A stretch of DNA of 64,000 bases from the NCBI RefSeq assembly GCF_014649735.1, contig NZ_BMTP01000009.1:124001-188000 (forward strand), written 5' to 3'. Each line of letters opens with the position of its first letter. The first letter of the stretch is position 1. The stretch is from Streptomyces lavendofoliae (lineage in GTDB: Bacteria > Actinomycetota > Actinomycetes > Streptomycetales > Streptomycetaceae). Shown here piece by piece: positions 42,680 through 51,238 of the stretch. The position numbers and the translations under genes were made by a program. Below the pieces are notes generated by a model. It was not told the origin of the DNA and did no database searches. It worked only from the letters and a program-made list of their open reading frames with translations.

Positions 42680-42735
42680 TCGTACGATAACCTTCGTAGT
42701 ACGGCGCCTGTCAAACTACGAGGATGCTCGTACGA
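42680..42735. promoter_or_regulatory. Mirrored pair of 21-bp ArsR operators
   Basis: TCGTACGA-taac-CTTCGTAGT lies at 42680-42700. Its near-copy on the other strand (spacer gcat, one further change) lies at 42715-42735. Between them is the minus-strand -35 TTGACA (42714-42709) of the OYE gene, with GTTATC as -10. Binding would silence both divergent genes. Confidence 0.65.
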
Positions 42736-43115
42736 TGGGGGCAACCGACGACTCTGGAGCCGCCGTGACCACCGCGACCAGCCCGCGCGAACTCGCGCAT
42801 CCCGCGCGTGACGAGATCCGTCTCGAAGGCGTGCTCCACGCGCTGTCCGACCCCATGCGGCTGCGCGTCGTCCGCGAACTGGCCGCCGCCGGTGCGGAGG
42901 TGTCCTGCTCGTCCATCGAGCTGCCGGTCACCAAGTCGACCACCACGCACCACTTCCGCGTGCTCCGCGAGTGCGGCGTCATCCGCCAGGTCTACCGGGG
43001 GACGGCCAAGATGAACGGCATCCGCCGCGCAGACCTGGACGCGCTCTTCCCGGGCCTCCTGGACACGGTGCTGTCCGCCGCCGAGAACCAGGCAGCCCGC
43101 CTGGAGAACCCCTGA
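42735..43115 (+). CDS. ArsR-family transcriptional regulator
   Basis: A winged-helix protein of 127 codons from ATG 42735, or 117 from GTG 42765. It has VLHALSDPMRLRVVRELAAAGAEVSCSSIE, TKSTTTHHFRVLRECGVIRQVYRGT and a C-terminal helix. There is no CVC metal motif at the usual alpha-3 site; a single cysteine lies in EVSCSS and another in RECGV, which might sense electrophiles. GTG 42765 has GGAG at good spacing and avoids overlapping the operator, so it may be the true start. It presumably represses the divergent OYE gene and itself. It is convergent with fpr by 21 nt. Confidence 0.88.
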   Translation: MGATDDSGAAVTTATSPRELAHPARDEIRLEGVLHALSDPMRLRVVRELAAAGAEVSCSSIELPVTKSTTTHHFRVLRECGVIRQVYRGTAKMNGIRRADLDALFPGLLDTVLSAAENQAARLENP

Positions 43116-43136
43116 CGCCGCGGATGGCGGCCCGGT

Positions 43137-44486
43137 TCAGTCCCGGCCCGCCGCCGCCAGGAGCCCGGACCAGTCGGGGATCTTGACCGGGCCGCGGCCC
43201 AGGGTGCGGCCGAGGGCCGCCTCCGCCTGCTCGATGGACAGCCAGCCGGGCCACTCCACCGGCCGGTGCCCCCACGCGCGCAGCGTGGCCAGGGGGTCGT
43301 CCGCCACCCTCCGCCGGGCCAGGGCGGGCGCGTCCGCCAGCAGCGACCCGGCCGTCTCCTTGGCGCACGGCCGATTGGTGCCGATCACCCCGGTCGGCCC
43401 GCGCTTGATCCATCCGGCGACGTACTCGCCCGCCGACGGCGCCCCGTCCCGCAGCACCCGCCCCGCCGCGTGCGGCACCGTCCCGCGCGCCGCGTCGAAC
43501 GGCAGGCCCTCCAGCGGCATCCCGCGGTAGCCGACCGCCCGCAGCACCAACTGCGCCTCCACGTCCTCGTACGCCCCGGTCCCGCGCACCCCGCCCGCAC
43601 CGTCCGGCACGGTGCGCTCGAAACGCACCCCGGCCACCCGGCCGGCCCGCTCCAGCACCTCCACGGGCCGCAGGAAGAACCGCACCCGGATGACCCGCTC
43701 CCGGGACTCCGGGCCCCCCGCCTCCGCCCAGCCGCGCACCACCTCCACATTGCGCCGGTTCACCGCCGGGAGCCCCGCCGGGTCCGCGTACGCCGGGTCG
43801 AGCGCCAGGTCGGCCGGCTCCACCTCGACCCGGGCCCGGGGCATCGCCCCGAGTTCCCGCAGCTCCTTGGTGGTGAACTTGGCCTGCGACGGGCCCCGCC
43901 TGCCCACCATGTGCACCTCCCGCACCCGGCTGGCGGCCAGCGCGCCCAGCGCGGCCTCCGGCACGTCGGTGGGGCGCAGCTCGCCGGGGCCGCGCGCCAG
44001 GATCCGGGCCACGTCCACGGCCACGTTCCCGACGCCGATCACCACGGCCGACCGGGCCTCCAGTACGAAGCCGCCCGGGACGGCGTCCGGGTGGGCGCTG
44101 TACCAGGAGACGAAGTCGGTGGCCGAGAAACTGCCGGGCAGGTCCTCCCCGGGTACGCCCAGCCGCCGGTCCCGCGCCGCGCCCACGCAGTAGACGACCG
44201 CGTGGTACAGCTCCAGCAGCCGCGCGGGCGTGACCCCGCCGGCGCCGCCGACCTCGACATTGCCCACGAAGCCGATCCGCTCGTGCTCCAGCACCGCGCG
44301 GAGGCTGCCCTGCAAGGACTTGATCTTCTCGTGGTCCGGGGCGACCCCGTAGCGGACGAGGCCGTACGGACACGGCAGCCGGTCCAGGACGTGCACCCGC
44401 ACGCCCGGCACCGCGGTCTGCTCGACGAGGGACTGGGCGGTGTAGACCCCGCTGGGCCCGGAACCGACGACAGCGACACGAAGCAC
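43137..44486 (-). CDS. Ferredoxin-NADP reductase, adrenodoxin-reductase type (FprA-like)
   Basis: A 449-residue two-domain flavoenzyme. It has FAD-binding VVGSGPSGVYTAQSL (6-20), the diagnostic CPYGLVRYGVAPDHEKIK, NADP-binding VVIGVGNVAVDVARIL, and late VLRAVGYRG and GWIKRGPTGVIGTN. This is the M. tuberculosis FprA/adrenodoxin reductase family, moving electrons between NADPH and ferredoxin, for example for P450s. The GTG at 44486 follows GGAAGGAG. No ferredoxin or P450 gene adjoins. A promoter candidate lies at 44649-44621. Confidence 0.93.
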   Translation of the reverse strand: MLRVAVVGSGPSGVYTAQSLVEQTAVPGVRVHVLDRLPCPYGLVRYGVAPDHEKIKSLQGSLRAVLEHERIGFVGNVEVGGAGGVTPARLLELYHAVVYCVGAARDRRLGVPGEDLPGSFSATDFVSWYSAHPDAVPGGFVLEARSAVVIGVGNVAVDVARILARGPGELRPTDVPEAALGALAASRVREVHMVGRRGPSQAKFTTKELRELGAMPRARVEVEPADLALDPAYADPAGLPAVNRRNVEVVRGWAEAGGPESRERVIRVRFFLRPVEVLERAGRVAGVRFERTVPDGAGGVRGTGAYEDVEAQLVLRAVGYRGMPLEGLPFDAARGTVPHAAGRVLRDGAPSAGEYVAGWIKRGPTGVIGTNRPCAKETAGSLLADAPALARRRVADDPLATLRAWGHRPVEWPGWLSIEQAEAALGRTLGRGPVKIPDWSGLLAAAGRD

Positions 44487-44866
44487 GGCTGCGCTCCTTC
44501 CCGCGGGGATTCCCAGCATGGCACCACCGGGCCGCACGCGGGAGGGTTCGCGCGCGCCGGCAGGGCATCGTCCGCGCGTGAGCGGCGGGGGCGCCGGAAT
44601 CCGTTGCTCATGGTGCCGGATATGCAGGATCATGCGTTTTTGCCGTAAATGATGATCTTAACGGGCACGCGGGAGCACGGCCACCCGTGTACGACTCCGT
44701 ACCACGTGCCGGCGGCGCCCCGCCCCGAGGAGCGAGCCGACGGCCCCCGGAAGACGCGCCCGCCTCGCCGTACCGCGCGGGAGCGCGGGCCGGCGGGCGG
44801 TCGCCGACCGGGCGGGCGTGCCACCCGGAGCGCATCCGGTGCGTCACCGGGAGCGCAGCGCATCCG
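44487..44866. other. 380-bp gap carrying the fpr promoter
   Basis: No gene is supported. It includes an AT-rich island (44636-44660) that holds the leftward promoter of fpr. The rest is GC-rich and has no clear hairpin with U-tract. Confidence 0.5.
44621..44649 (-). promoter_or_regulatory. Promoter candidate of ferredoxin-NADP reductase gene
   Basis: TTTACG (44649-44644) -17- TGCATA (44626-44621) on the minus strand, about 135 nt upstream of GTG 44486. It sits in a clearly AT-rich island in otherwise GC-rich DNA. Confidence 0.4.
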
Positions 44867-45526
44867 TCACATGGAGCGCATCCGGTCGATCTCGGCCGTC
44901 TGCTGGGCGATCACATCGTTGGCCATCTCCTCCACCTGGACGTTGTTCCCCCGGGCCAGCACCTCGCCGGCCATGGTGACCGCGCCCTCGTGGTGGGTGA
45001 CCATCAGTTTCAGGAACAGCTCGTCGAAGGCCGCCCCCCGCGCGCTTTTCAACCGCGCCAGCTGGGCGGCCGTGGCCATCCCGGGCATCGTGGCGTGGTC
45101 GTGGCCGGCGTGCGGCCGGGGACCGCCGTTGTTCTCCAGCCACCCCCGCATCGCGCCGATCTCCGGTCCCTGGGCCGCCGCGATCCGCGCCGCCAACTGC
45201 TTGACCCGCGCGGACCCGGCCTGCTTGGGCGCCAGCGAGGTCATCCGCAGGGCCTGCCCGTGATGGACGACCATCATCTGGACGTAGCTGAAATCGGCCG
45301 AGTTCGGTGTGTCGGGCGGCACCTCCCTGCGCGCCTCCTCCGGGGAGAGCGTCCGTGCCGGCTCACCCGGCCGGCCCGGCGCGAGCACGGCAGGGCCGGT
45401 GCTGCCGCGCGCCGCCTCGGGACGTGGCCCGTCGTCCGTTCCCCGGGGCGCGGAGTCGCAGGCCGTCAGGGCGAGGGCGGCGGTCAGGGCGACCGCCGCC
45501 GCGACGCTGGTGCTGCGCTTCAACAC
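44867..45526 (-). CDS. DUF305 lipoprotein, His/Met-rich
   Basis: A 219-residue lipoprotein with lipobox LTAC (Cys23). The DUF305 domain (about 75-219) has FVYVQMMVVHHGQALRM in part, then HAGHDHATMPGM, and LFLKLMVTHHEGAVTMA with the paired HH motifs. DUF305 proteins are four-helix bundles thought to bind copper or other metals at the cell surface. The start is GTG 45526, five nt after GGAGG. It is divergent from the LVIVD protein gene, an arrangement that suggests a joint surface role. Metal specificity is inferred from the His/Met composition only. Confidence 0.87.
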   Translation of the reverse strand: MLKRSTSVAAAVALTAALALTACDSAPRGTDDGPRPEAARGSTGPAVLAPGRPGEPARTLSPEEARREVPPDTPNSADFSYVQMMVVHHGQALRMTSLAPKQAGSARVKQLAARIAAAQGPEIGAMRGWLENNGGPRPHAGHDHATMPGMATAAQLARLKSARGAAFDELFLKLMVTHHEGAVTMAGEVLARGNNVQVEEMANDVIAQQTAEIDRMRSM

Positions 45527-45605
45527 CCGGACCTCCAGGGGCGTGTGACATGGCCGGAACCGTCGCTGCGCGCGAACGCCTGTATGAAGTCTCTGTTGCC
45601 ATCTA

Positions 45606-45633
45606 TTGAGATGTGCATGCTGAGGAAGATACT
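45606..45633 (+). promoter_or_regulatory. Promoter candidate of LVIVD gene
   Basis: TTGAGA (45606-45611) -16- GATACT (45628-45633). A hairpin CCGTTCG-GCTT-CGAACGG (45649-45666) follows in the leader before the ribosome site GAGAGGA. Confidence 0.45.
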
Positions 45634-45686
45634 GCCGGGGTCCAGGACCCGTTCGGCTTCGAACGGAAACAAGAGAGGACGACGCA

Positions 45687-47204
45687 GTGACCCCGTTGCG
45701 CACCACTCACGTGCGACGCAGACGTCTCGGCGTGGCCACCGCCGCCGCCGGACTGCTCGCGACACTCCTGACAGCCGGTCCCGCGGTCGCCGTACCCGAC
45801 CCGGGAGACGCACCCGCCCCACCCGGCACGGTCTCGGCGCAGGACCAGGAGGAGGCCCGCGCGGCCATCCGGTCCGGCGAGATCCCGCCCGTGGACCAGG
45901 TCGTCCACAGCGACAACATCACCCACCTGGCCAACGTCCCGCGCGAGGCGTTCACCGGCATCAACTCGGACCTGGCCTTCCAGGGCAGGTACGCCTTCGC
46001 CGGCAACTACGACGGCTTCCGGATCTTCGACATCAGCAACCCCTCCTCCCCGAAGACCGTCGCCCAGGTCCTCTGCCCGGGCTCCCAGAACGACGTCTCC
46101 GTCTCCGGGAACCTGCTCTTCCTCTCCACCGACTCCTCGCGCAGCGACAGCTCCTGCAGCAGCACCACGCAGCCGGCGACCGAGAAGTCCTCCTGGGAGG
46201 GCATGAAGATCTTCGACATCAGCGACAAGCGCAACCCCCGGTACGTCGCGGCCGTCGAGACCGCCTGCGGCTCGCACACCCACACCCTGGTGCCCGAGCG
46301 CAGGAACGTCTACGTCTACGTCTCCTCGTACTCGCCCAACGCCGCCTTCCCCGACTGCAAGCCGCCGCACGACGGCATCTCGGTCATCAAGGTGCCGCGC
46401 AAGGCGCCCGAGAAGGCGGCCGTCGTCGGCTTCCCCGTCCTGTTCCCCGGCGAGGGCCCCGACGGCGGCGGCAACCCCGGCGCCCCCACCAACCCCGGTG
46501 TCTCCAAGACCACCGGCTGCCACGACATCACCGTCCTGCCCTCCAAGGACCTGGCGGCCGGGGCCTGCATGGGTGACGGCATCCTGTTCTCCATCGAGGA
46601 CCCGGAGAACCCCGTGGTCATCGACCGGGTGCAGGACAACGTCAACTTCGCCTTCTGGCACTCCGCCACCTTCAACCAGAAGGCCGACAAGGTCGTCTTC
46701 ACCGACGAGCTGGGCGGCGGCGGGGGCGCCACCTGCAACGAGCGCATCGGCCCGAACCGCGGAGCCGACGGCATCTACGACATCACCGGCAAGGGCAAGA
46801 AGCGCAAGCTCGTCTTCCGCGGCTACTTCAAGATCGACCGTCACCAGGCGGACACCGAGAACTGCGTCGCCCACAACGGCTCCCTCATCCCGGTCAAGGG
46901 CCGGGACCTCATGGTCCAGGCCTGGTACCAGGGCGGCGTCTCCGTGTGGGACTTCACCGACTCGGCCAGGCCCAAGGAGATCGCCTACTTCGAGCGCGGT
47001 CCGCTCAGCACCGAGCGGCTGGTGGGCGGCGGCTCCTGGTCGGCCTACTACTACAACGGCCACATCTACTCGAACGACATGGTCAAGGGCCTCGACGTGC
47101 TGAAGCTCGACGACCGCCGCACCGACCCGGCGAAGCGGGTGCGCATGCACGAGCTGAACGTGCAGACGCAGCCGGATTACCTCGACGATTTCGACGACGA
47201 CTGA
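45687..47204 (+). CDS. Secreted LVIVD-repeat beta-propeller protein
   Basis: A 505-residue exported protein with a signal peptide of about 35 residues. LVIVD-type repeats follow, such as GFRIFDISNPSSPKTVAQV, GMKIFDISDKRNPRYVAAV and GVSVWDFTDSARPKEIAYF, each a propeller blade. Histidines in CGSHTHTL, GCHDITV, FWHSATF and NCVAHNGS and several cysteine pairs recur, which could bind metal. The GTG at 45687 follows GAGAGGA. It is divergent from the His/Met-rich DUF305 lipoprotein. Its 3' end overlaps the TetR gene by 28 nt. Function is unknown. Confidence 0.88.
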   Translation: MTPLRTTHVRRRRLGVATAAAGLLATLLTAGPAVAVPDPGDAPAPPGTVSAQDQEEARAAIRSGEIPPVDQVVHSDNITHLANVPREAFTGINSDLAFQGRYAFAGNYDGFRIFDISNPSSPKTVAQVLCPGSQNDVSVSGNLLFLSTDSSRSDSSCSSTTQPATEKSSWEGMKIFDISDKRNPRYVAAVETACGSHTHTLVPERRNVYVYVSSYSPNAAFPDCKPPHDGISVIKVPRKAPEKAAVVGFPVLFPGEGPDGGGNPGAPTNPGVSKTTGCHDITVLPSKDLAAGACMGDGILFSIEDPENPVVIDRVQDNVNFAFWHSATFNQKADKVVFTDELGGGGGATCNERIGPNRGADGIYDITGKGKKRKLVFRGYFKIDRHQADTENCVAHNGSLIPVKGRDLMVQAWYQGGVSVWDFTDSARPKEIAYFERGPLSTERLVGGGSWSAYYYNGHIYSNDMVKGLDVLKLDDRRTDPAKRVRMHELNVQTQPDYLDDFDDD

Positions 47205-47842
47205 GACGCGTCACCCGTCGTGTCACCGGCCCCGCCACCGGGCGGTCCGCCGCCCGGTGGCACCCCGAGCTCCCAGTCCAGCCCGTACCGCTGGAACAAC
47301 TCCGCCCGGAGCCGCGCCGGCGCCATCGGCGCCCCGGGCAGCAGGGCGGCGAAGACGGCGCCCATCAGCAGCGCCCGCAGCAGCGGGTAGTCGGCGTCCA
47401 CGTCGCGCGAACCGTACCGGTCCACCGTGTCCCGCAGCAGGAACGCCAGACGCTGCTGCTCGGGGCCCTGCACGAACCCCTCCGCCTGGAGGATGCCGGC
47501 CATGTGCGTGCGCATCAGCAGCGGCTGCTCCACCGCCAGGCCCAGAATCGCGTCGATGGCGCGCGCCAGCCGCTCCCGCCCGTCCTCGCTGCGCGGCTCG
47601 CGCTCCAGCGCCGCCTCCAGGGTCAGGTGCATCAGCCGGTGCACCGCCGACTGGAGCAACTGCCGCTTGCCCGGGAAGTAGTACGAGACCAGCCCGCGCG
47701 CCGAACCGGCCCGGTCCGCGATGTCGGCCAGCGTCGTCGCCTCGTACCCCCGTTCGGCGACCAGCTCCACCGTCGCCTGGAGCAGACGCTCCCGGGAACG
47801 CCGTCGCAGCTCTTCATTGACCGATGCGCTGCGCGGGGACAT
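47177..47842 (-). CDS. TetR-family transcriptional regulator
   Basis: A 221-residue protein with a canonical TetR helix-turn-helix (about 12-60; RERLLQATVELVAERGYEATTLADIADRAG, then LVSYYFPGKRQLL) and a helical ligand domain. A Gly/Pro-rich then Ser-rich tail (about 190-221) is encoded partly in the overlap with the LVIVD gene. ATG 47842 follows AGGAG. A short palindrome overlaps its own promoter, suggesting autorepression. It is divergent from nothing obvious; the PAP2 gene lies upstream on the same strand. Confidence 0.9.
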   Translation of the reverse strand: MSPRSASVNEELRRRSRERLLQATVELVAERGYEATTLADIADRAGSARGLVSYYFPGKRQLLQSAVHRLMHLTLEAALEREPRSEDGRERLARAIDAILGLAVEQPLLMRTHMAGILQAEGFVQGPEQQRLAFLLRDTVDRYGSRDVDADYPLLRALLMGAVFAALLPGAPMAPARLRAELFQRYGLDWELGVPPGGGPPGGGAGDTTGDASQSSSKSSR

Positions 47843-47861
47843 GCTTAACTCCTGCGTTGAC

Positions 47862-47879
47862 TGGCTCACAGCCAATATA
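47862..47879 (-). promoter_or_regulatory. Promoter and operator of tetR gene
   Basis: The minus-strand -10 TATATT (47879-47874) is followed directly by the palindrome TGGCT-CAC-AGCCA (47862-47874) covering the expected start of transcription. Autoregulation is inferred. Confidence 0.45.
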
Positions 47880-47956
47880 CTCAGGGCATGTCGGCCGGAC
47901 CGGGCGACGCGGGGGATCGTCCGGTCCGGTGGACCCGCGCGCGAGAAGCACCGACG

Positions 47957-48661
47957 TCACTCCCGGTGCGCCAGGTCCCCACGGGTCGCCGCCCGCGCCG
48001 CCGTCCGCTCGTGCAGCACCACGGCGACGGCCACCAGGCACCCGCCCAGCAGCCACCCGCCGACCACGTCGGACGCCCAGTGCACACCCAGGTACAGCCG
48101 GGTGAAACCCACGCCGACCACCGAGACGACGCCGGCCACCAGCACGGCGATCCTCGGCCACCCGCCCACCCGGAACCGGGCCAGCACCCACAGCAGCAGC
48201 CCGAGGGTGACCGCCGCCGTCATCGCGTGGCCCGAGGGGAACGCGGCGAAGTGGGCCGAGTCCACCGGGTCCGGCCACCACGGCCGGTCCCGTCCCACCG
48301 CCGCCTTCAGCGCCTGCTGCACCGCCGAACCGATCGCGCTCACCGCCACCGACCACACGGCGAGGAGCCGCTCGCCGCGCCACCACAGCCACACCACCCC
48401 CACCGCGACCAGCGCGCGCATCGTCCAGGGATCCCACACCCAGTCGCTGAGGACGCGGTTGGTGTGGGACAGCCCCGGACTGCGTACGGCCGAGTCGTGC
48501 AGGCCGTCCGCGACGGCCCGGTCGAACGAGATCAGCGGGCCCCACTCGGCCGCGACCAGCGCGAGGAGCACCGCCGAGAGGACACCGGACCACAGGGCGA
48601 AGGTCGAGGCGAAGCGGGAGTGCGTGGGGGAAAGTGCGGGGGGAGGTGTGGGGGAGTGCAT
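47957..48661 (-). CDS. PAP2-family membrane phosphatase
   Basis: A 234-residue protein with five or six hydrophobic helices and the three acid-phosphatase motifs: KAAVGRDRP, PSGHAM and TRLYLGVHWASDVVGG. The family dephosphorylates lipid phosphates such as phosphatidate or undecaprenyl pyrophosphate at the membrane. ATG 48661 is chosen for GGAGG nine nt upstream; the frame extends 14 codons more. It is upstream of tetR on the same strand with a 114-nt gap. Specific lipid unknown. Confidence 0.88.
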   Translation of the reverse strand: MHSPTPPPALSPTHSRFASTFALWSGVLSAVLLALVAAEWGPLISFDRAVADGLHDSAVRSPGLSHTNRVLSDWVWDPWTMRALVAVGVVWLWWRGERLLAVWSVAVSAIGSAVQQALKAAVGRDRPWWPDPVDSAHFAAFPSGHAMTAAVTLGLLLWVLARFRVGGWPRIAVLVAGVVSVVGVGFTRLYLGVHWASDVVGGWLLGGCLVAVAVVLHERTAARAATRGDLAHRE

Positions 48662-48794
48662 GGAATGATCCTCCCCTGCCTTCGCCGGCGTATCCCCGTC
48701 CACCGGGCCGTCGGCGGTCCGGTCGTCGGCGGTCCGGCCGACGGGCCTCCCGCCCTCCGGTCGTTCCCGCGCCCGCGCCCAGAGCCGGGACCGG

Positions 48795-49730
48795 CTAGCC
48801 GAGCGCTCTCAGCGCCGGTACGAACGCCACCAGCAGCGGTACCACCGGCACCATCGCGGCCGCGGCCGTCAGGCGCAGGCGCCGCCCGGCAGTGAGGCGG
48901 GGCTCGGCGGTCAGCAGGCGGCGCACCCGCTGCGGCAACTGGGCGTCCGGGGCGGGGGACGGGCCGAACACCCCGCGGTCCTCGTTCAGTTCCACCAGCG
49001 CGAGCGCGATCGTCAGCCGCCCGTACCGCCGCGACGCCACGTCGTCCGCGGCCAGCTCCACCAGCCGGTGCATCTCGTCGCGGAACGCCGCGAACACCGG
49101 GATCTGCGGGAACCCCGTGGCCAGCGCCGTCGAGCAGTGCAGCAGCCAGTCGTGCCGGGCCCGCGCGTGCCCCTGCTCATGGGCGAGGACCGCGTCGAGC
49201 TGATGCCCCTTCAGGCGGCGCAGCGCGGCCGTGGTGACGACCAGCCGCGGCGCCGCGCCCGGCAGCCACCAGGCGTCCGGCCGCTCGCCCTCCAGCAGCA
49301 CCAGGGACTCCGCGTCCGGTTCCTCGCCCGGCAACAGGGGGGAGCGCACCAGGAGTTCGGCCCGCCTGTGCCGGTGCCGCGCACGGGCCCGGCGTACCTC
49401 CCGGGTCAGCATCGCGCCGGTCCACAGGCCGCCGCACGCCAGCAGCACCGCCAGCACGGCGGACCACGGCCCGTGCGCGCCCAGCTCGTACGCCTCCACG
49501 ACCGCCCGGGGAGCGGGTGCGAACACATGGCCCCGCACCGCCTGCCAGGCCGCCGCCGCGCTGAACGTCATCGACAGCGCGAAGCACAACAGCACCGCCG
49601 CCACCACGCACTGCCACACCCACAGCGCCACCACCGGCTCCCGCTCCGGCCACTCGACCCGCGCCAGCAGACGCGGAGCCGCCACGGCGGTGAGAAGGCC
49701 GAGCCCGAGCAACGCGAGGGAGACCAGCAT
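48795..49730 (-). CDS. M56-family membrane metallopeptidase (BlaR1/MecR1-like protease domain)
   Basis: A 311-residue integral-membrane protein with helices near 1-20, 35-60, 90-110 and the C-terminus. The zinc motif HEQGH (184-188) is in VLAHEQGHARARHD, and the third ligand is probably in ELAADDVAS. BlaR1-class M56 proteins sense at the surface and cleave a BlaI-type repressor; here there is no sensor domain and no BlaI gene adjacent. ATG 49730 follows AAGGTGAGGGC. The DUF5134 gene lies 103 nt upstream on the same strand. The target is unknown. Confidence 0.88.
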   Translation of the reverse strand: MLVSLALLGLGLLTAVAAPRLLARVEWPEREPVVALWVWQCVVAAVLLCFALSMTFSAAAAWQAVRGHVFAPAPRAVVEAYELGAHGPWSAVLAVLLACGGLWTGAMLTREVRRARARHRHRRAELLVRSPLLPGEEPDAESLVLLEGERPDAWWLPGAAPRLVVTTAALRRLKGHQLDAVLAHEQGHARARHDWLLHCSTALATGFPQIPVFAAFRDEMHRLVELAADDVASRRYGRLTIALALVELNEDRGVFGPSPAPDAQLPQRVRRLLTAEPRLTAGRRLRLTAAAAMVPVVPLLVAFVPALRALG

Positions 49731-49833
49731 GCCCTCACCTTAGGAGCGGCGGACTACCCACCGGTATGGGCCGGCGGCGCAAGTGACGCACACCACGGAA
49801 TCCGCAGCACGGGTACGACGGAATCCGCACCCC

Positions 49834-50457
49834 TCACACTCCCGCCAGCATCGCCAGCATCGCCAACCCCATCGCCACCCGGCAAGCCAGAGCCACCTCG
49901 GCCCCCGCCCACCGGCCGCCCGCCCCGGACACCGCCCCTGCCGCCGGTCCCGCCGCCGGCCCGGACACCGGTCCCGCCGCAGATCCCACCGATCCCGCAG
50001 GCCCCGCGGGCGCCAGCCGCGCGCCCGCCACCAGTACGTACACCGTGTAGTACGCGAGCAGCAGACCCGTCACCAGCGGTACCCCGCCCGCCGTCCCGTG
50101 CGCCCCGTGCGCCGTGTGTGCCCCCGCTCCGCCCCCGGCCATCGCCAGCGCCATGTACACCATGGCCAGCGACCCCACCAGGTGGTGCAGGTGGTGACCG
50201 GTGCCGCCCAGGGCCGACCACAGCGCGCGCAGCGACGCGGCACCGAACACCACGGCGTACCCCACCCACGCCCACTCCGGGGGCGCCACCGCCGCCGCGG
50301 GCACCGCCATCACCGCCATGCCGAATCCCATCAGCGCCTCGTCCAGGGCAGCCCGGCGCTCCGCGCCCCTGACGCTCCGCGTCCGCGCCAGACAGTAGGC
50401 GCCCGCCACCACGCACAGGGCCACCAGCAGCCAGCCGGGCATCGCGGGTCCGTGCAC
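49834..50457 (-). CDS. DUF5134 multispanning membrane protein
   Basis: A 207-residue protein with about six hydrophobic helices. Histidines cluster in GTGHHLHHLVGS and AHTAHGAHG, and low-complexity Ala/Gly/Pro lies near 150-185. I recognise this as DUF5134, commonly paired with an M56 peptidase in Streptomyces, as here. The start is GTG 50457, six nt after GGGGGAGG. The histidines would suit copper or zinc binding in the membrane. No function is established. Confidence 0.75.
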   Translation of the reverse strand: MHGPAMPGWLLVALCVVAGAYCLARTRSVRGAERRAALDEALMGFGMAVMAVPAAAVAPPEWAWVGYAVVFGAASLRALWSALGGTGHHLHHLVGSLAMVYMALAMAGGGAGAHTAHGAHGTAGGVPLVTGLLLAYYTVYVLVAGARLAPAGPAGSVGSAAGPVSGPAAGPAAGAVSGAGGRWAGAEVALACRVAMGLAMLAMLAGV

Positions 50458-50604
50458 GACGTACCTCCCCCTCGGCGAGACGGCTCCTGGGACGATGCCC
50501 GGACCGGCGAGGGTGCACGCGAGCGCAGGGGAGTACACGGGGAGCGTGAACGAGGCGCGTTAGGCTCCGGTGCCGGACGGGACACCGAGCACGAGGAGAC
50601 AGCC

Positions 50605-51168
50605 ATGGACACCGCACCGCCCCGGGCCGCGGACGTACTGACCTACCGGGACGCCGACGAGGCCGACGTGCCGGTGCTGGTCGACCTGGTCCAGTCGGCG
50701 TACCGGGGAGACTCCAGCCGGGCCGGCTGGACGACCGAGGCGGACATCCTCGAAGGCCGGCGCACCGACCCGGAGGGCGTCCGCGAGGTCATCGCCACGC
50801 CCGGCTCCCGTCTCCTCGTCGTCGAGCGCGACGGTGACCTGGTCGCCTGCTGCCAGCTGGAACACCGCGGGGACGCCGCCTACTTCGGGATGTTCGCGGT
50901 CCGGCCGGGCCTCCAGGGCGGCGGCCTGGGCCGGCGCGTCATCGCCGAGGCGGAGAGGCTCGCCGTCACCGAGTGGGGCGTGCGCGAGATGCACATGACG
51001 GTGATCTCGGTCCGGGACGAGCTGATCGCCTGGTACGAGCGCCGGGGCTACCGCCGTACGGGCCGGATGACCCCGTTCCCGTACGGCGACGAGCGCTTCG
51101 GGGTGCCGCAGCGCGACGACCTCCGGTTCGAACTCCTGGTGAAGGACCTCCCCCCGGCGCACTCCTGA
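50605..51168 (+). CDS. GNAT-family N-acetyltransferase
   Basis: A 187-residue acetyltransferase. The acetyl-CoA motif is MFAVRPGLQGGGLGRRVIAEAE in part (about 95-117), followed by MHMTVISVRDELIAWYERRGYRRTGRM, the motif B region. The C-terminus RFELLVKDL is the final strand. ATG 50605 follows GAGGAG. It is divergent from the DUF5134 gene and convergent with the Clp ATPase. GNATs acetylate amines from antibiotics to protein N-termini; the substrate is not apparent. Confidence 0.9.
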   Translation: MDTAPPRAADVLTYRDADEADVPVLVDLVQSAYRGDSSRAGWTTEADILEGRRTDPEGVREVIATPGSRLLVVERDGDLVACCQLEHRGDAAYFGMFAVRPGLQGGGLGRRVIAEAERLAVTEWGVREMHMTVISVRDELIAWYERRGYRRTGRMTPFPYGDERFGVPQRDDLRFELLVKDLPPAHS

Positions 51169-51238
51169 CCGACGGGGAGCACCCCCGGCCGGCGGGACGC
51201 CCCCGGGCCGGGGCCGCTGGGCCGAGGCGCCCGGGGCC

